From: Megasphaera sp. NM10 | Lineage (GTDB): Bacteria > Bacillota > Negativicutes > Veillonellales > Megasphaeraceae | Direction of reading: 5' to 3' | DNA length: 55,564 nt | Assembly: GCF_000417505.1 (NCBI RefSeq) | Contig: NZ_APHY01000025.1 | Location: 3 to 55,566, forward strand | Program-made: the position numbers and the translations under genes | Notes under the pieces: model-generated | Told to the model about the DNA's origin: nothing | The model's input: the letters and a program-made list of their open reading frames with translations, nothing else | The model's database searches: none | In this document: positions 1-7,267 of the stretch, piece by piece | Numbering within the stretch: position 1 is the first letter of the stretch | Layout of the letters: each line of letters opens with the position of its first letter

Positions 1-204
1 CTGCAACAAGCCATAGTTTTCATTTTCCTTGCAAATGGGGTAATTTTCTTCGTACCGCAAGAATTGATGAGTATCGAAGTAATGCTGCCGAATCGTATAG
101 ACCGCTACATTGTACAGGTTATTGCTGTATTGGCACATTTCCCGGAGCATGGTATAATCTTGTTTCGACAAGCCGCGGATGACATTCGATTGCGTCAAGT
201 ACAT
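1..204 (-). CDS. tnpB: TnpB-like RNA-guided nuclease (IS200/IS605 OrfB), N-terminal part
   Basis: The gene is cut by the left window edge; only the first 68 codons are present. The translation starts MYLTQSNVIRGLSKQDY and continues with the NLYNVAVYTIRQHYF and KENENY segments typical of the N-terminal domain of IS605-type OrfB/TnpB proteins, which act as RNA-guided DNA nucleases in transposon maintenance. A strong Shine-Dalgarno (AGGAGGTG) sits just upstream of the ATG at 204, and a perfect TATAAT (minus strand, 233-238) lies upstream of that. The RuvC motifs, zinc finger and 3' omega-RNA region would be outside the window, so I cannot say whether the element is intact or whether a TnpA transposase accompanies it. 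Confidence 0.85.
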   Translation of the reverse strand, partial: MYLTQSNVIRGLSKQDYTMLREMCQYSNNLYNVAVYTIRQHYFDTHQFLRYEENYPICKENENYGLLQ

Positions 205-279
205 TTGGGATTCACCTCCTCTGTTATCTACCATTATACCGTAGCCGAAGTGAAAAGGCTAAGACAGGAAAGACATAGG

Positions 280-312
280 TGGATTTCGCAGGCATCGAAC
301 CTGCGAAATCCA
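280..312 (-). other. Perfect 13-bp hairpin resembling a tRNA acceptor/T-arm minihelix
   Basis: On the minus strand 13 bases pair perfectly around the 7-base loop TTCGATG. The loop and its closing pairs read GGTTCGATGCC, which fits the tRNA B-box consensus GGTTCGANNCC. A 5-bp T-stem (GCAGG/CCTGC) stacks directly on a 7-bp acceptor-like stem (GGATTTC/GAAATCC) followed by ACCT. No D-arm or anticodon arm is recognisable. It could be a tRNA remnant or a structural end of the IS605-type element. Confidence 0.5.
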
Positions 313-362
313 TCGCCATTGATGCCCCTACCTAAGAGGAAGGAGTCTTCTGGCGAAACTGT

Positions 363-533
363 GATAAAAAAAGCGCTGTCGCGATGCGACAGCGCCTTTT
401 TTTAGTGGTTAGTAGCTAGTGGCTAGGGGTTAGCGGAGGTTTTTAAATTTAAAGTCATCTTCTACAAACTATAAACTACATACTACAAACTATAAAGTGA
501 AAAGGACCTCGCATGATGACAAGCCCCTTTTTC
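363..533. repeat. Composite intergenic repeat, copy 1
   Basis: The copy starts with a terminator hairpin (373-395, GCGCTGTCGC/GCGACAGCGC, flanked by A and T runs). A block of TTAGTGGCTAG-like words follows, then a block of ACAAACTATAAACTAC-like words, ending with a degenerate CTCGCATGATGACA segment. The same order of blocks occurs at 13465-13645 and 24834-25018. The space from 205 to 660 otherwise contains only the minihelix, this repeat and the promoter region of the next gene. Confidence 0.75.
373..395. terminator. Bidirectional Rho-independent terminator hairpin
   Basis: A 10-bp perfect stem (GCGCTGTCGC) with a 3-base loop is preceded by an A run and followed by a T run, so it can terminate transcription from either side. 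It belongs to the TGTCGCA/TGCGACA terminator family seen repeatedly in this window. Confidence 0.75.
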
Positions 534-564
534 GACAGCGGGCGCCCTACGTGGCGCTCCTACA

Positions 565-592
565 GGGAATACCGCTTGAAAGCGGTATTCCC
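565..592. promoter_or_regulatory. 13-bp inverted repeat abutting a -35 box
   Basis: GGGAATACCGCTT and AAGCGGTATTCCC are exact reverse complements separated by two bases. The right arm ends one base before the -35 hexamer of the promoter at 593-621. It could be an operator for the EamA gene or a hairpin ending transcription from the left; there is no T run for a standard terminator. Confidence 0.45.
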
Positions 593-621
593 TTGCACCC
601 CTTCCTCACCTCGTGTATACT
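593..621 (+). promoter_or_regulatory. Sigma-70-type promoter for the EamA gene
   Basis: TTGCAC and TATACT are separated by 17 bases, 39 bp upstream of the ATG at 661, which has the RBS AGGAGG. Confidence 0.55.
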
Positions 622-660
622 TAGGATAATATGATTGCCCCAGGCAGAGGAGGTCTTAGT

Positions 661-1561
661 ATGACAAAAACGCAGCATGGTATTGTGGCTTGTGTCATCG
701 GTGCGACGACGTGGGGGTTCAATGGCGTTGTCAGTCAGTTCCTGCTCTCTCATTATCCTGTCGAGCCGTCCTGGCTGGCGTCGATACGCATGTGCCTGGC
801 CGGGTTGTTCCTGACGCTCATGGTACTGCCGACGAAGCGGGCCGAGATACGCCAGATGCTGCATGACCCGGTCAGTCTGCGCCACTTGGTCCTGTTTGCC
901 CTATTCGGCCTCATCTTGAGCCAGTTCTCGTATTTATCGGCCATAAAGAACTCGAACGCCGGCACGGCGACGGTCCTGCAGACCCTGAGTGTCGTCCTCA
1001 TGTCGCTCTATTTAGCCGTCCGCTTCCATAAACGGCCGACAGGGCGGGAAATCCTGTCGGTCTTCCTGGCCTTTGGCGGCGTCTACCTGGCTGCGACCAA
1101 CGGCACCCCGTCGACGATGGTCATTTCTCCGTTAGGCCTGACCTGGGGCCTCATCGGCGCCATCGCCTGTGTCACCCTATCCTGTCCTGTCCCAGGGGCT
1201 GGCAGCTCATTGGGGAGCGGCCGTTGCCAACGGCCTGGGCATGATCATCGGCGGCGTTTTTCTCAGTCTGACCCTGCAGGTCTGGACGGTCTGGCCCGCA
1301 TTGGACCTGACGGGCTGGCTGGCTGTTGCCTTTATCGTCATCATCGGCACGGCCCTGTCTTTTGCGGCTTTTGTCACGGGTATCAGTGAAATCGGGCCGA
1401 TGAAGGCGACTCTCCTGGGCACGCTGGAACCGGTCGTCGCTTCAGTGACTTCGGCCATCGCCTTGGGTACGACGTTCCATACGGTTGAACTCATCGGCTA
1501 TGCCTGTATCATCGCTACGGTCTTCATTATCATCTTGCAGAAGAAACCAGCTATTTCGTAA
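661..1561 (+). pseudogene. EamA/DMT-family transporter, frameshifted
   Basis: Ten-helix drug/metabolite transporter family permease of the inner membrane; substrate unknown. The N-terminal half starts MTKTQHGIVACVIGATTWG from an ATG with a good RBS and reads on to about 1180. The C-terminal half, from about 1185 (helices around GLGMIIGGVFLSL and ALSFAAFVTGISEIGP), is in the next frame. The break is at CACCCTATCCTG near 1177-1190; restoring two bases, for example CTCTAT for CTAT, rejoins the frames. Joined, the product is about 300 residues, the usual family length, so only the frame is disturbed. This is either a real two-base deletion or a sequence error. It stands alone on the plus strand, with its own promoter. 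Confidence 0.8.
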
Positions 1562-1633
1562 TACGTACTTTTCGTGTATAATAAGAGATGAATGAATAAT
1601 GTTTTTTTCATCTTTTGAGAAAGGTGTGTTACT

Positions 1634-2521
1634 ATGATTATTGATGATGCCGGCGGCCTCGTCTTCCGCCCGCCCAGTGAAGCCCGCAGCTTCATCCTGC
1701 GCGTTACTATCGGCTGTTCCCACAATACCTGCCGTTTCTGCGATATGTACAAAGCGTCTAAATTCCGCATCCGTCCCATGGAAGAAATAGAAGGGATCAT
1801 CGAGCGCGGCGCCTATGCCATGCCCTTCATCCGCCGGATTTTCCTGGCTGATGGCGATGCCCTGGTCCTGCCGACGGACAAACTCGTAGCTATCATGCAG
1901 AAATGCTACGAAAAATTCCCCAATCTGAACCGTATCGGTGCCTATGCGACTCCGGCTGACCTGGTCCGCAAGACGCCGAAAGAATTGAAGCGCCTCCGCG
2001 AAGCGGGCCTGGCCATCGTCTACATGGGCATTGAAAGCGGAGACGACGAAGTCTTGAAACTCGTCGATAAAGGGACGACGGCAGCCCTGACCATCGAAGC
2101 CGGGAAAAAAGCCCTGGCAGCAGGCATGAAGCTGTCGACGATGATTCTCCTCGGTCTGGGCGGCCAGGAACGGACCAAGGAACATGCCCTGCATACGGCC
2201 CAGGTCGTATCGGCCATCAACCCGACTATGCTCAGCGCCTTGTCGCTCATTATTCCCCGCGAAGTACCGCTCTACCAGGATGTCGTCAATGGAACGTTTA
2301 CCCCCCTGACAGCGCGGGGCTTCCTCCAGGAACTGGACATGATCCTGCGCCATACGGAAATGACCAAGCCCTGCATCTTCCGCAGTAACCACGTTTCCAA
2401 TCTCCTGCCTGTCGGCGGCACCCTGCCGATGGATAAGGAAAAAATGCTGGCCACTTTGGAACGCTACATCCCGCAAGTCGACGACACGCTGCCGCTCTTA
2501 AACGATAACGGCAATTTCTGA
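1634..2521 (+). CDS. Radical SAM protein of unknown substrate
   Basis: A 295-residue radical SAM enzyme expected to bind a [4Fe-4S] cluster and S-adenosylmethionine. The cluster motif is C28-X4-C33-X2-C36 (GCSHNTCRFC), the spacing of a subfamily that differs from the canonical CX3CX2C. The GIESGDDEVL segment near residues 137-146 matches the SAM-binding beta-strand of Elp3-like domains. No auxiliary cluster domain is visible at the C-terminus, so this looks like a minimal one-domain protein. The ATG at 1634 follows GAAAGGTG. The exported protein downstream begins 23 bp after its stop, so the two may be cotranscribed. The reaction is not known from sequence. Confidence 0.85.
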   Translation: MIIDDAGGLVFRPPSEARSFILRVTIGCSHNTCRFCDMYKASKFRIRPMEEIEGIIERGAYAMPFIRRIFLADGDALVLPTDKLVAIMQKCYEKFPNLNRIGAYATPADLVRKTPKELKRLREAGLAIVYMGIESGDDEVLKLVDKGTTAALTIEAGKKALAAGMKLSTMILLGLGGQERTKEHALHTAQVVSAINPTMLSALSLIIPREVPLYQDVVNGTFTPLTARGFLQELDMILRHTEMTKPCIFRSNHVSNLLPVGGTLPMDKEKMLATLERYIPQVDDTLPLLNDNGNF

Positions 2522-2544
2522 TTTTTTGCTGGAGGTGTTGCCTC

Positions 2545-3171
2545 GTGAAAAAACTCTGTCTTTTGCTCTTCTTCTGCATCCTGTCGATTACAACGGTCTT
2601 TGCCGACGGCCCGCGCTTCAATAACATGCGCACTGTCGTCATTGCCGATACGACACAGGACAGCTACGCCGCCCGTTTCATGAAAAACCGGCTGAAACAG
2701 CCGTTCCGCATCCCCTACTGGGACCGCATCGAAACGGATACGGCTCTGTCGCCGTCTGACGTCAACATCGACACGATGCGCGCCCTTTCGGCCCAGTATA
2801 AAGCCGACGTCGTCCTGGTCCCCGTCGTCCAGACCTGGTACTGGCGGCAGCACATGGCCGGGCTCTGGCGCTATGATGATGACGAAATCATCACGGAATG
2901 TCTCTATCACCTGACGGTATACGCCTACGATAAGCGGACCGATACCTTCAAGAGCTACAGCGACAAAGGCCGTGAAATCGAATCGGCATCTATCCTGAAC
3001 GACCCCAAGGAAATCCTGACGGAATCTATGGACCGCATTATGAAAAAGCTGCCCTATAAGCGCATCCCGACGGATATCGAAGACGTCGCAACGGTTGGAA
3101 CGTCCTTGCAGACCAAAACCACCGAAGGCGGGGCTAAAATACTGACCAACACCTTCCCGCAGGTCATTTGA
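2545..3171 (+). CDS. Exported protein of unknown function
   Basis: 208 residues beginning with a clear signal peptide (MKKLCLLLFFCILSITTVFA, with likely signal-peptidase I cleavage after VFA), so the mature protein is extracytoplasmic or periplasmic. There is no lipobox at the cleavage site. The mature part has an alternating strand/helix pattern with segments such as YKADVVLVPVVQTWYW, reminiscent of small envelope proteins that Negativicutes encode in several copies, but I do not recognise the family. The start is a GTG behind GGAGGTG. It lies 23 bp after the radical SAM gene and is followed by a strong terminator, so it probably ends a two-gene unit. Confidence 0.75.
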   Translation: MKKLCLLLFFCILSITTVFADGPRFNNMRTVVIADTTQDSYAARFMKNRLKQPFRIPYWDRIETDTALSPSDVNIDTMRALSAQYKADVVLVPVVQTWYWRQHMAGLWRYDDDEIITECLYHLTVYAYDKRTDTFKSYSDKGREIESASILNDPKEILTESMDRIMKKLPYKRIPTDIEDVATVGTSLQTKTTEGGAKILTNTFPQVI

Positions 3172-3210
3172 GGTTAGGGATTAGTGGCTCGTGGTTAGTG
3201 GCTCGTAAAA

Positions 3211-3244
3211 AAAGGGGCTGTCGCATGTGCGACAGCCCCTTTTT
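3211..3244. terminator. Strong bidirectional terminator
   Basis: A 13-bp stem AGGGGCTGTCGCA/TGCGACAGCCCCT is flanked by an A7 run on the left and T5 on the right. It serves the plus-strand operon ending at 3171. Confidence 0.85.
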
Positions 3245-3422
3245 GTGTTGTAGGGGCGACCCGTGGGGCGCCCGCTCCGGTATATGTACGATGTCCCAAT
3301 CAGCTTGCTAGGAAAACCATCCAAATCCCTAGCGGGTCGCCCACGGGCGACCCCCACAAACTTTCATTCATGCAAACGACACACATTCTTGTGGCGGGCT
3401 CGCCACGTGCGAGCCCCTACGT
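3245..3422. repeat. GC-rich GTAGGGGC...GCCCCTAC intergenic repeat
   Basis: The stretch is bounded by GTAGGGGCGACCCGTGGGGC and GCGGGCTCGCCACGTGCGAG followed by CCCTAC, with a third related word GGGTCGCCCACGGGCGACCC in the middle. Similar boundaries recur at 38347-38440 and, more loosely, at 12575-12690 and 43660-43712. No gene is visible in 3172-3437. Confidence 0.6.
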
Positions 3423-3437
3423 TAGAATGCTACTTTT

Positions 3438-4647
3438 TTATGAACTTTTATCTATAAGGTTTCCTATTTCATGCAGGCTGATTTCTGCTTTTTGGTCATC
3501 GAAGGGTTCGCAGTGGATGCGGTTGCGGCCGGCTTCTTTAGCCTGATAGAGGAAATGGTCGGCTAAGGCGAACATTTTCCGCAGGTCGACAGCGCCCTGG
3601 CAGAGGCCCCACGTATAGCCGCCGCTCATCGTCGGCTGGCGGGTCAAATCGTCAAAGGGCAAGTCCTTCAAGTGCCGCTGGAACCGCTCTACATCGTCCT
3701 GGAACGAAGGTTGATTCCGAAATGACAAAATCAGGAATTCATCGCCTCCATAGCGGTAGACACAATCATCCGGGAAGATATGGCACAAAAGCCGGCTGAT
3801 GCCGGACAGGATATCATCGCCGAGTACATGGCCATAAGTATCATTGAAAAATTTAAACCGGTCGATGTCGCAAATCATGACACAAATCGTCTGTCCTAAA
3901 TACTGTTCAAAATCTTCCCGCAGGGCTTCGCGGTTCAGCAGCCCGGTCAGCTCATCGGTCCGGCTCCGCTGGTAAAACTCTCTTCATTACTGGACCGGAG
4001 GTGCATGCGTATCTGGGCAAAAGCCAGGGCCAGATGGCGCCGCGAAAAGATGATGACCAGACAAACCAGATAAAAGAGGACGATATCGTATTGGTCCTGC
4101 CAGGCAATCTGATGACCTGTCATGGCGATGACGGCAAAGGTCGTGACCAGATTGACGGCGACGATGGGAAACAAAACCTTGAGGTTATCGTAAATGGGCA
4201 GCAAATAGACCATGATGAGCATGAGCAGGTATTCAAAGAAGAAACTGCTCCCGTCCTGGGTGCTGAAAAAAGTCAGGCACGCCAGGATGAATTGATGAAC
4301 AAAAAGATATAGACCAGATTTTCTAATATCTTTTCATTGCGGACCGCTCCGTGCAGACATCGGTAGAAACCGGCAAAAAAGAGGACATTGACGCTAAAAA
4401 TGATTCCATAGACTGCCGTTGCATTGATAGCCGGCAAGACGGCTCCGGCTGCATTGGGCGCATACGTACCGATGACCCCGGTCAGGGCGATGATGCACAG
4501 GAGGCAGGAAATGAAACTGCAGGCATAGAGATTATCCCGTATTTTCCGTTTCCTGAATTCCGGATCCGCCAAAATAGCCTGGATATCACCAAATGGCCCA
4601 TGAAATATTTTATGTACATGTTTTCGTAAATATATAACAAATCTCAT
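3438..4647 (-). pseudogene. Membrane-anchored GGDEF diguanylate cyclase, two frameshifts
   Basis: Three consecutive minus-strand reading frames together encode one protein. The first two parts (start 4647) carry several hydrophobic helices. The third carries the catalytic domain, with DIDRFKFFNDTYGH and the intact active-site loop RYGGDEFLIL. A single missing base near 4291-4298 breaks the first junction and one missing T in the run at 3974-3977 breaks the second. Restoring both gives a continuous linker that includes SRTDELTGLLNRE. An intact product would make cyclic di-GMP from two GTP. The usual RxxD inhibitory site before GGDEF is absent (FPDD), so product feedback would be weak. With two small indels it is a pseudogene or an error-affected gene. 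Confidence 0.8.
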
Positions 4648-4651
4648 GAAA

Positions 4652-4698
4652 AAGCCCCCATTTGTCTATACTTATAGTATCAAAACAAATGAGGGCTT
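4652..4698 (-). terminator. Terminator of the BASS transporter gene
   Basis: On the minus strand AAGCCCTCATTTGT pairs with ACAAATGGGGGCTT (one mismatch) and is followed by TTTTTC. It lies about 20 bp after the stop of the transporter gene and overlaps the start region of the diguanylate cyclase gene. Confidence 0.7.
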
Positions 4699-4718
4699 GC
4701 AAGTTTTACTCGATGACC

Positions 4719-5720
4719 TCAATGACTGCCCGGTACGGCTTCCATGAGCGTTTCGGCCTGAGCCTTCGCTTTTTCTTTGGTTTCATGAGCATCCATGTGG
4801 CGGGCAAAGATGCCGGCCAGGATAGAACCCGTTACCTGATGGATAGCCGCTCCGACGGCTGCCGGAATGGCGACGGCCGGGGCAAAGAAGACCGATACCA
4901 GCGAAATGGCCAGGGCGTCGTTCTGCATGCCGACTTCCAACGTGACCGAGTGCTGCTGTTTCTTGCCCAAGCCCAGCTTGCCTGTAACGAAATAGCCGAT
5001 GAGGAAGCCGCCGAGATTGTGCAGGAGGACCATGAGGATGATGAAGATACCCATGTCCAGGATTTTAGCGCCATTGATGGCAATGACGCCGCCGACGATG
5101 ACCAGGACGCCGAAAGCCGAAACGAGGACCAGGACCTTCGACAGGGAGGCAATATGTTTTTCTCCCATCAGGCGATGCGTCAATAAGCCGAGGATCAAGG
5201 GAACCAGGATGACTTTCATGACTGTCATGGCCATAGCCATAAAGGAAACTTCGACCCATTGGCCGGCCAGGCCCCAGACGATAAAAGGCATCATAATCGG
5301 CGCCAGCAAGGTCGAACACGTCGTAATGGAAACGGACAGGGGTACATCGGCCTTGGCCAGGAAGCCCATGACATTTGACGCCGTCCCGCTGGGACAGGAG
5401 CCGAGGAGGATCATGCCGACGGCGATTTCCGGCGGCATTTCAAAGGCCAGGACCAGGGCATAGGCCAAGAGGGGCATAATCGTATAGTGAGCCGTACAGC
5501 CGATGAGGACTTCCTTCGGCCGCTGGACGATCAATTTGAAATCCCGGGCATGGAGCGTCATACCCATACCGAACATGATGACGCCTAACAAGAGGACCGT
5601 ATGAGGAACCGCCCAGAGAAAGGCATTGGGCATGAAATAAGCCCAGATGACGACGAGAAAGACGATATACGTCAAATTCTTCCCAACAAAACCGCTCAAC
5701 TTTCCAATGAAATCCATCAT
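4719..5720 (-). CDS. BASS-family transporter (bile acid:Na+ symporter fold) under T-box control
   Basis: A 333-residue, roughly ten-helix membrane protein of the BASS superfamily, whose known members move bile acids, 2-keto acids, pantothenate or ketopantoate with sodium. The family signature GSCPSGTASNVM, followed by PLSVSITTCSTLLAPIMMP, is present in the middle, and GMQNDALAI near the C-terminus matches the second conserved motif. I choose the ATG at 5720 because AAAGGA lies 10 bases upstream. The leader is a T-box riboswitch whose specifier appears to be GUC (Val), so expression should rise when charged tRNA-Val is scarce. A valine-related substrate such as valine or 2-ketoisovalerate is therefore an inference worth testing. 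Confidence 0.85.
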   Translation of the reverse strand: MMDFIGKLSGFVGKNLTYIVFLVVIWAYFMPNAFLWAVPHTVLLLGVIMFGMGMTLHARDFKLIVQRPKEVLIGCTAHYTIMPLLAYALVLAFEMPPEIAVGMILLGSCPSGTASNVMGFLAKADVPLSVSITTCSTLLAPIMMPFIVWGLAGQWVEVSFMAMAMTVMKVILVPLILGLLTHRLMGEKHIASLSKVLVLVSAFGVLVIVGGVIAINGAKILDMGIFIILMVLLHNLGGFLIGYFVTGKLGLGKKQQHSVTLEVGMQNDALAISLVSVFFAPAVAIPAAVGAAIHQVTGSILAGIFARHMDAHETKEKAKAQAETLMEAVPGSH

Positions 5721-5786
5721 AGTCACGCACATCCTTTCTAAAATAAGACCTGACAAATACAAATACGCAAACGGTTTTGATGGAGC

Positions 5787-6072
5787 AAAAAAAAACTTTG
5801 CCTCTAAAAAGAGACAAAGTATTCACTCTGCGGTACCACTCTCATTGTCGTAATGACCACTTTTCCAGCATCTCCGGGACAGCCCATGTAATGCCTGGCA
5901 AGGTAACGGTTGCCTGCCGGCTGCGTCTACTAGCAAAATACGTTCGGGCAGCAGCTCCTGGACGACTTCACGCCGGGATTCCATCCTGCCTCTCAGCCGC
6001 CAGCAGGTCTCTGTCATGGTTTCCCAAACATTACTATTTCCATTCAACACTGTTTTGTATTTGTTGAGGCCT
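5787..6072 (-). ncRNA. T-box leader riboswitch, apparent Val (GUC) specifier
   Basis: On the minus strand the T-box sequence AGTGGTACCGC (5830-5840) precedes a terminator stem (5795-5820) with a U9 tail. Stem I can be folded with a loop-E AGUA motif and an AG-bulge (CAGAGAC). The opposite side of the specifier loop reads GTGAAGTCGTCC, placing GUC at 5964-5966. UGGU in the antiterminator bulge would pair with an ACCA tRNA end, consistent with tRNA-Val. The specifier assignment is by hand folding and by comparison with the ilvC leader in this window. Confidence 0.85.
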
Positions 6073-6101
6073 ATTATACCGTGTCGCTCCCGTGAAGTCA
6101 A
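6073..6101 (-). promoter_or_regulatory. Promoter of the T-box/BASS transcript
   Basis: Minus-strand TTGACT and a perfect TATAAT are separated by 17 bases, immediately upstream of the T-box leader. Confidence 0.75.
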
Positions 6102-6177
6102 TAAGCTTTTAAGTTAGTTGTACGTTTTACCGTCAAAAATTTACATATGTCATGGTCATCTTTTCTATATTTTATAG

Positions 6178-6206
6178 TTGAAATTTGAATTTGAATTATA
6201 TATAAT
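6178..6206 (+). promoter_or_regulatory. Promoter of the ABC efflux operon
   Basis: TTGAAA and a perfect TATAAT are separated by 17 AT-rich bases made of repeated TTTGAA words, about 55 bp upstream of the HlyD gene. The repeated half-sites overlapping the spacer could be where the operon's own TetR regulator binds; this is inference. Confidence 0.65.
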
Positions 6207-6260
6207 AGAAAGAGAAAATTCTGCTAATCTGCATACCGTCCTAAGAAAGAAGGAATGTCC

Positions 6261-7247
6261 ATGCTCTCCGCTTCCCTGCAAGCCCATAAGAAACAGCTCT
6301 TCATTTTCATCATCCTCCTGGCCGCTGCCGCTGGGGCCTGGTGCTACTGGCAGCAGCCTAAAGCAGCGCCGCTTACGCTCCATGGCAATGTCGATGTCCG
6401 TCAGGTTTCGCTCACATTCAATGCCAGTGAACGCATCGCCTCGATGAATGTCGAAGAAGGCGACCGTGTCCACCAAGGGCAGGTCCTGGCTACGCTCAAT
6501 ACGACGCCCCTAAAATTGACGATTGCCCGCTGCCAGGCGCAAATCGCCCAGCAGGAAGCCGTCGTCGCTAAGATGAACAACGGCTCGCGGCCCGAAGAAA
6601 TTGCCGAAGCAGCGGCTTCCGTCCAATCGGCTCAGGCCGAAGCGGATAATGCCGCCGCCGATTATCAGCGCATGAGTACGCTCTATGCCGGCGACGCCAT
6701 CAGCAAGCAGACCTTGGATGCAGCGGAAGCCAAGGCCAAATCGACAGCGGCTACCCTGGCCCATGCTCAGTCGGCCCACGACCTGGCCAGCAACGGCTAT
6801 CGCCAGGAAGACATCGACGCCGCACAGGCACAGCTCCAGTCCCTGCAGAACGAACTGCAGACCGCCCAGTATAACCTGAGCCAGGCCACTCTCGTCGCCC
6901 CGCAGGACGGCGTCATCCGCTCGCGCCTCGTCGAACCGGGCGACATGGCCTCACCGTCGACACCGGTCTATACGCTCAGCCTGGATACGACCAAGTGGAT
7001 CCGGGCCTACATTTCGGAAGATAAACTGGGAAAAATCCACGAAGGCCAGTCGGCAACGGTCACTATCGACAGCGTCGACACGCCCTTGACGGGCCAGGTC
7101 GGTTACATTTCCGACACGGCAGAGTTTACGCCGAAATCCGTGGAAACCGATGACCTCAGGACATCCCTCGTCTATGAAGTCCGGATTTACGTCACCGACC
7201 CCGACAACGTCCTGCGCCTGGGCATGCCGGCGACAGTCACCTTCTGA
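6261..7247 (+). CDS. HlyD-family membrane fusion/adaptor subunit (YbhG-like)
   Basis: Periplasmic adaptor subunit linking an ABC exporter to the outside. One N-terminal transmembrane helix (residues about 12-30, LFIFIILLAAAAGAW) is followed by a split biotinyl-lipoyl domain (GNVDVRQVSLTF...VEEGDRVHQGQVLATL and, later, APQDGVIRSRLVEPGD), with a long Ala/Gln-rich alpha-hairpin between. The C-terminal beta-barrel ends at LRLGMPATVTF. About 330 residues is the normal size for YbhG-type adaptors. I prefer the ATG at 6261, which has AAGAAGG at a proper distance, over the one at 6255. It heads the operon HlyD - dual ATPase - permease - permease - TetR. Confidence 0.85.
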   Translation: MLSASLQAHKKQLFIFIILLAAAAGAWCYWQQPKAAPLTLHGNVDVRQVSLTFNASERIASMNVEEGDRVHQGQVLATLNTTPLKLTIARCQAQIAQQEAVVAKMNNGSRPEEIAEAAASVQSAQAEADNAAADYQRMSTLYAGDAISKQTLDAAEAKAKSTAATLAHAQSAHDLASNGYRQEDIDAAQAQLQSLQNELQTAQYNLSQATLVAPQDGVIRSRLVEPGDMASPSTPVYTLSLDTTKWIRAYISEDKLGKIHEGQSATVTIDSVDTPLTGQVGYISDTAEFTPKSVETDDLRTSLVYEVRIYVTDPDNVLRLGMPATVTF

Positions 7248-7267
7248 GGCAGAAAGGAAGGATTCCC

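Noticed and set aside
64-405. Plus-strand open frame of 113 codons
   Set aside because: It runs antisense through the tnpB start, the minihelix and a terminator; no RBS and no protein-like composition.
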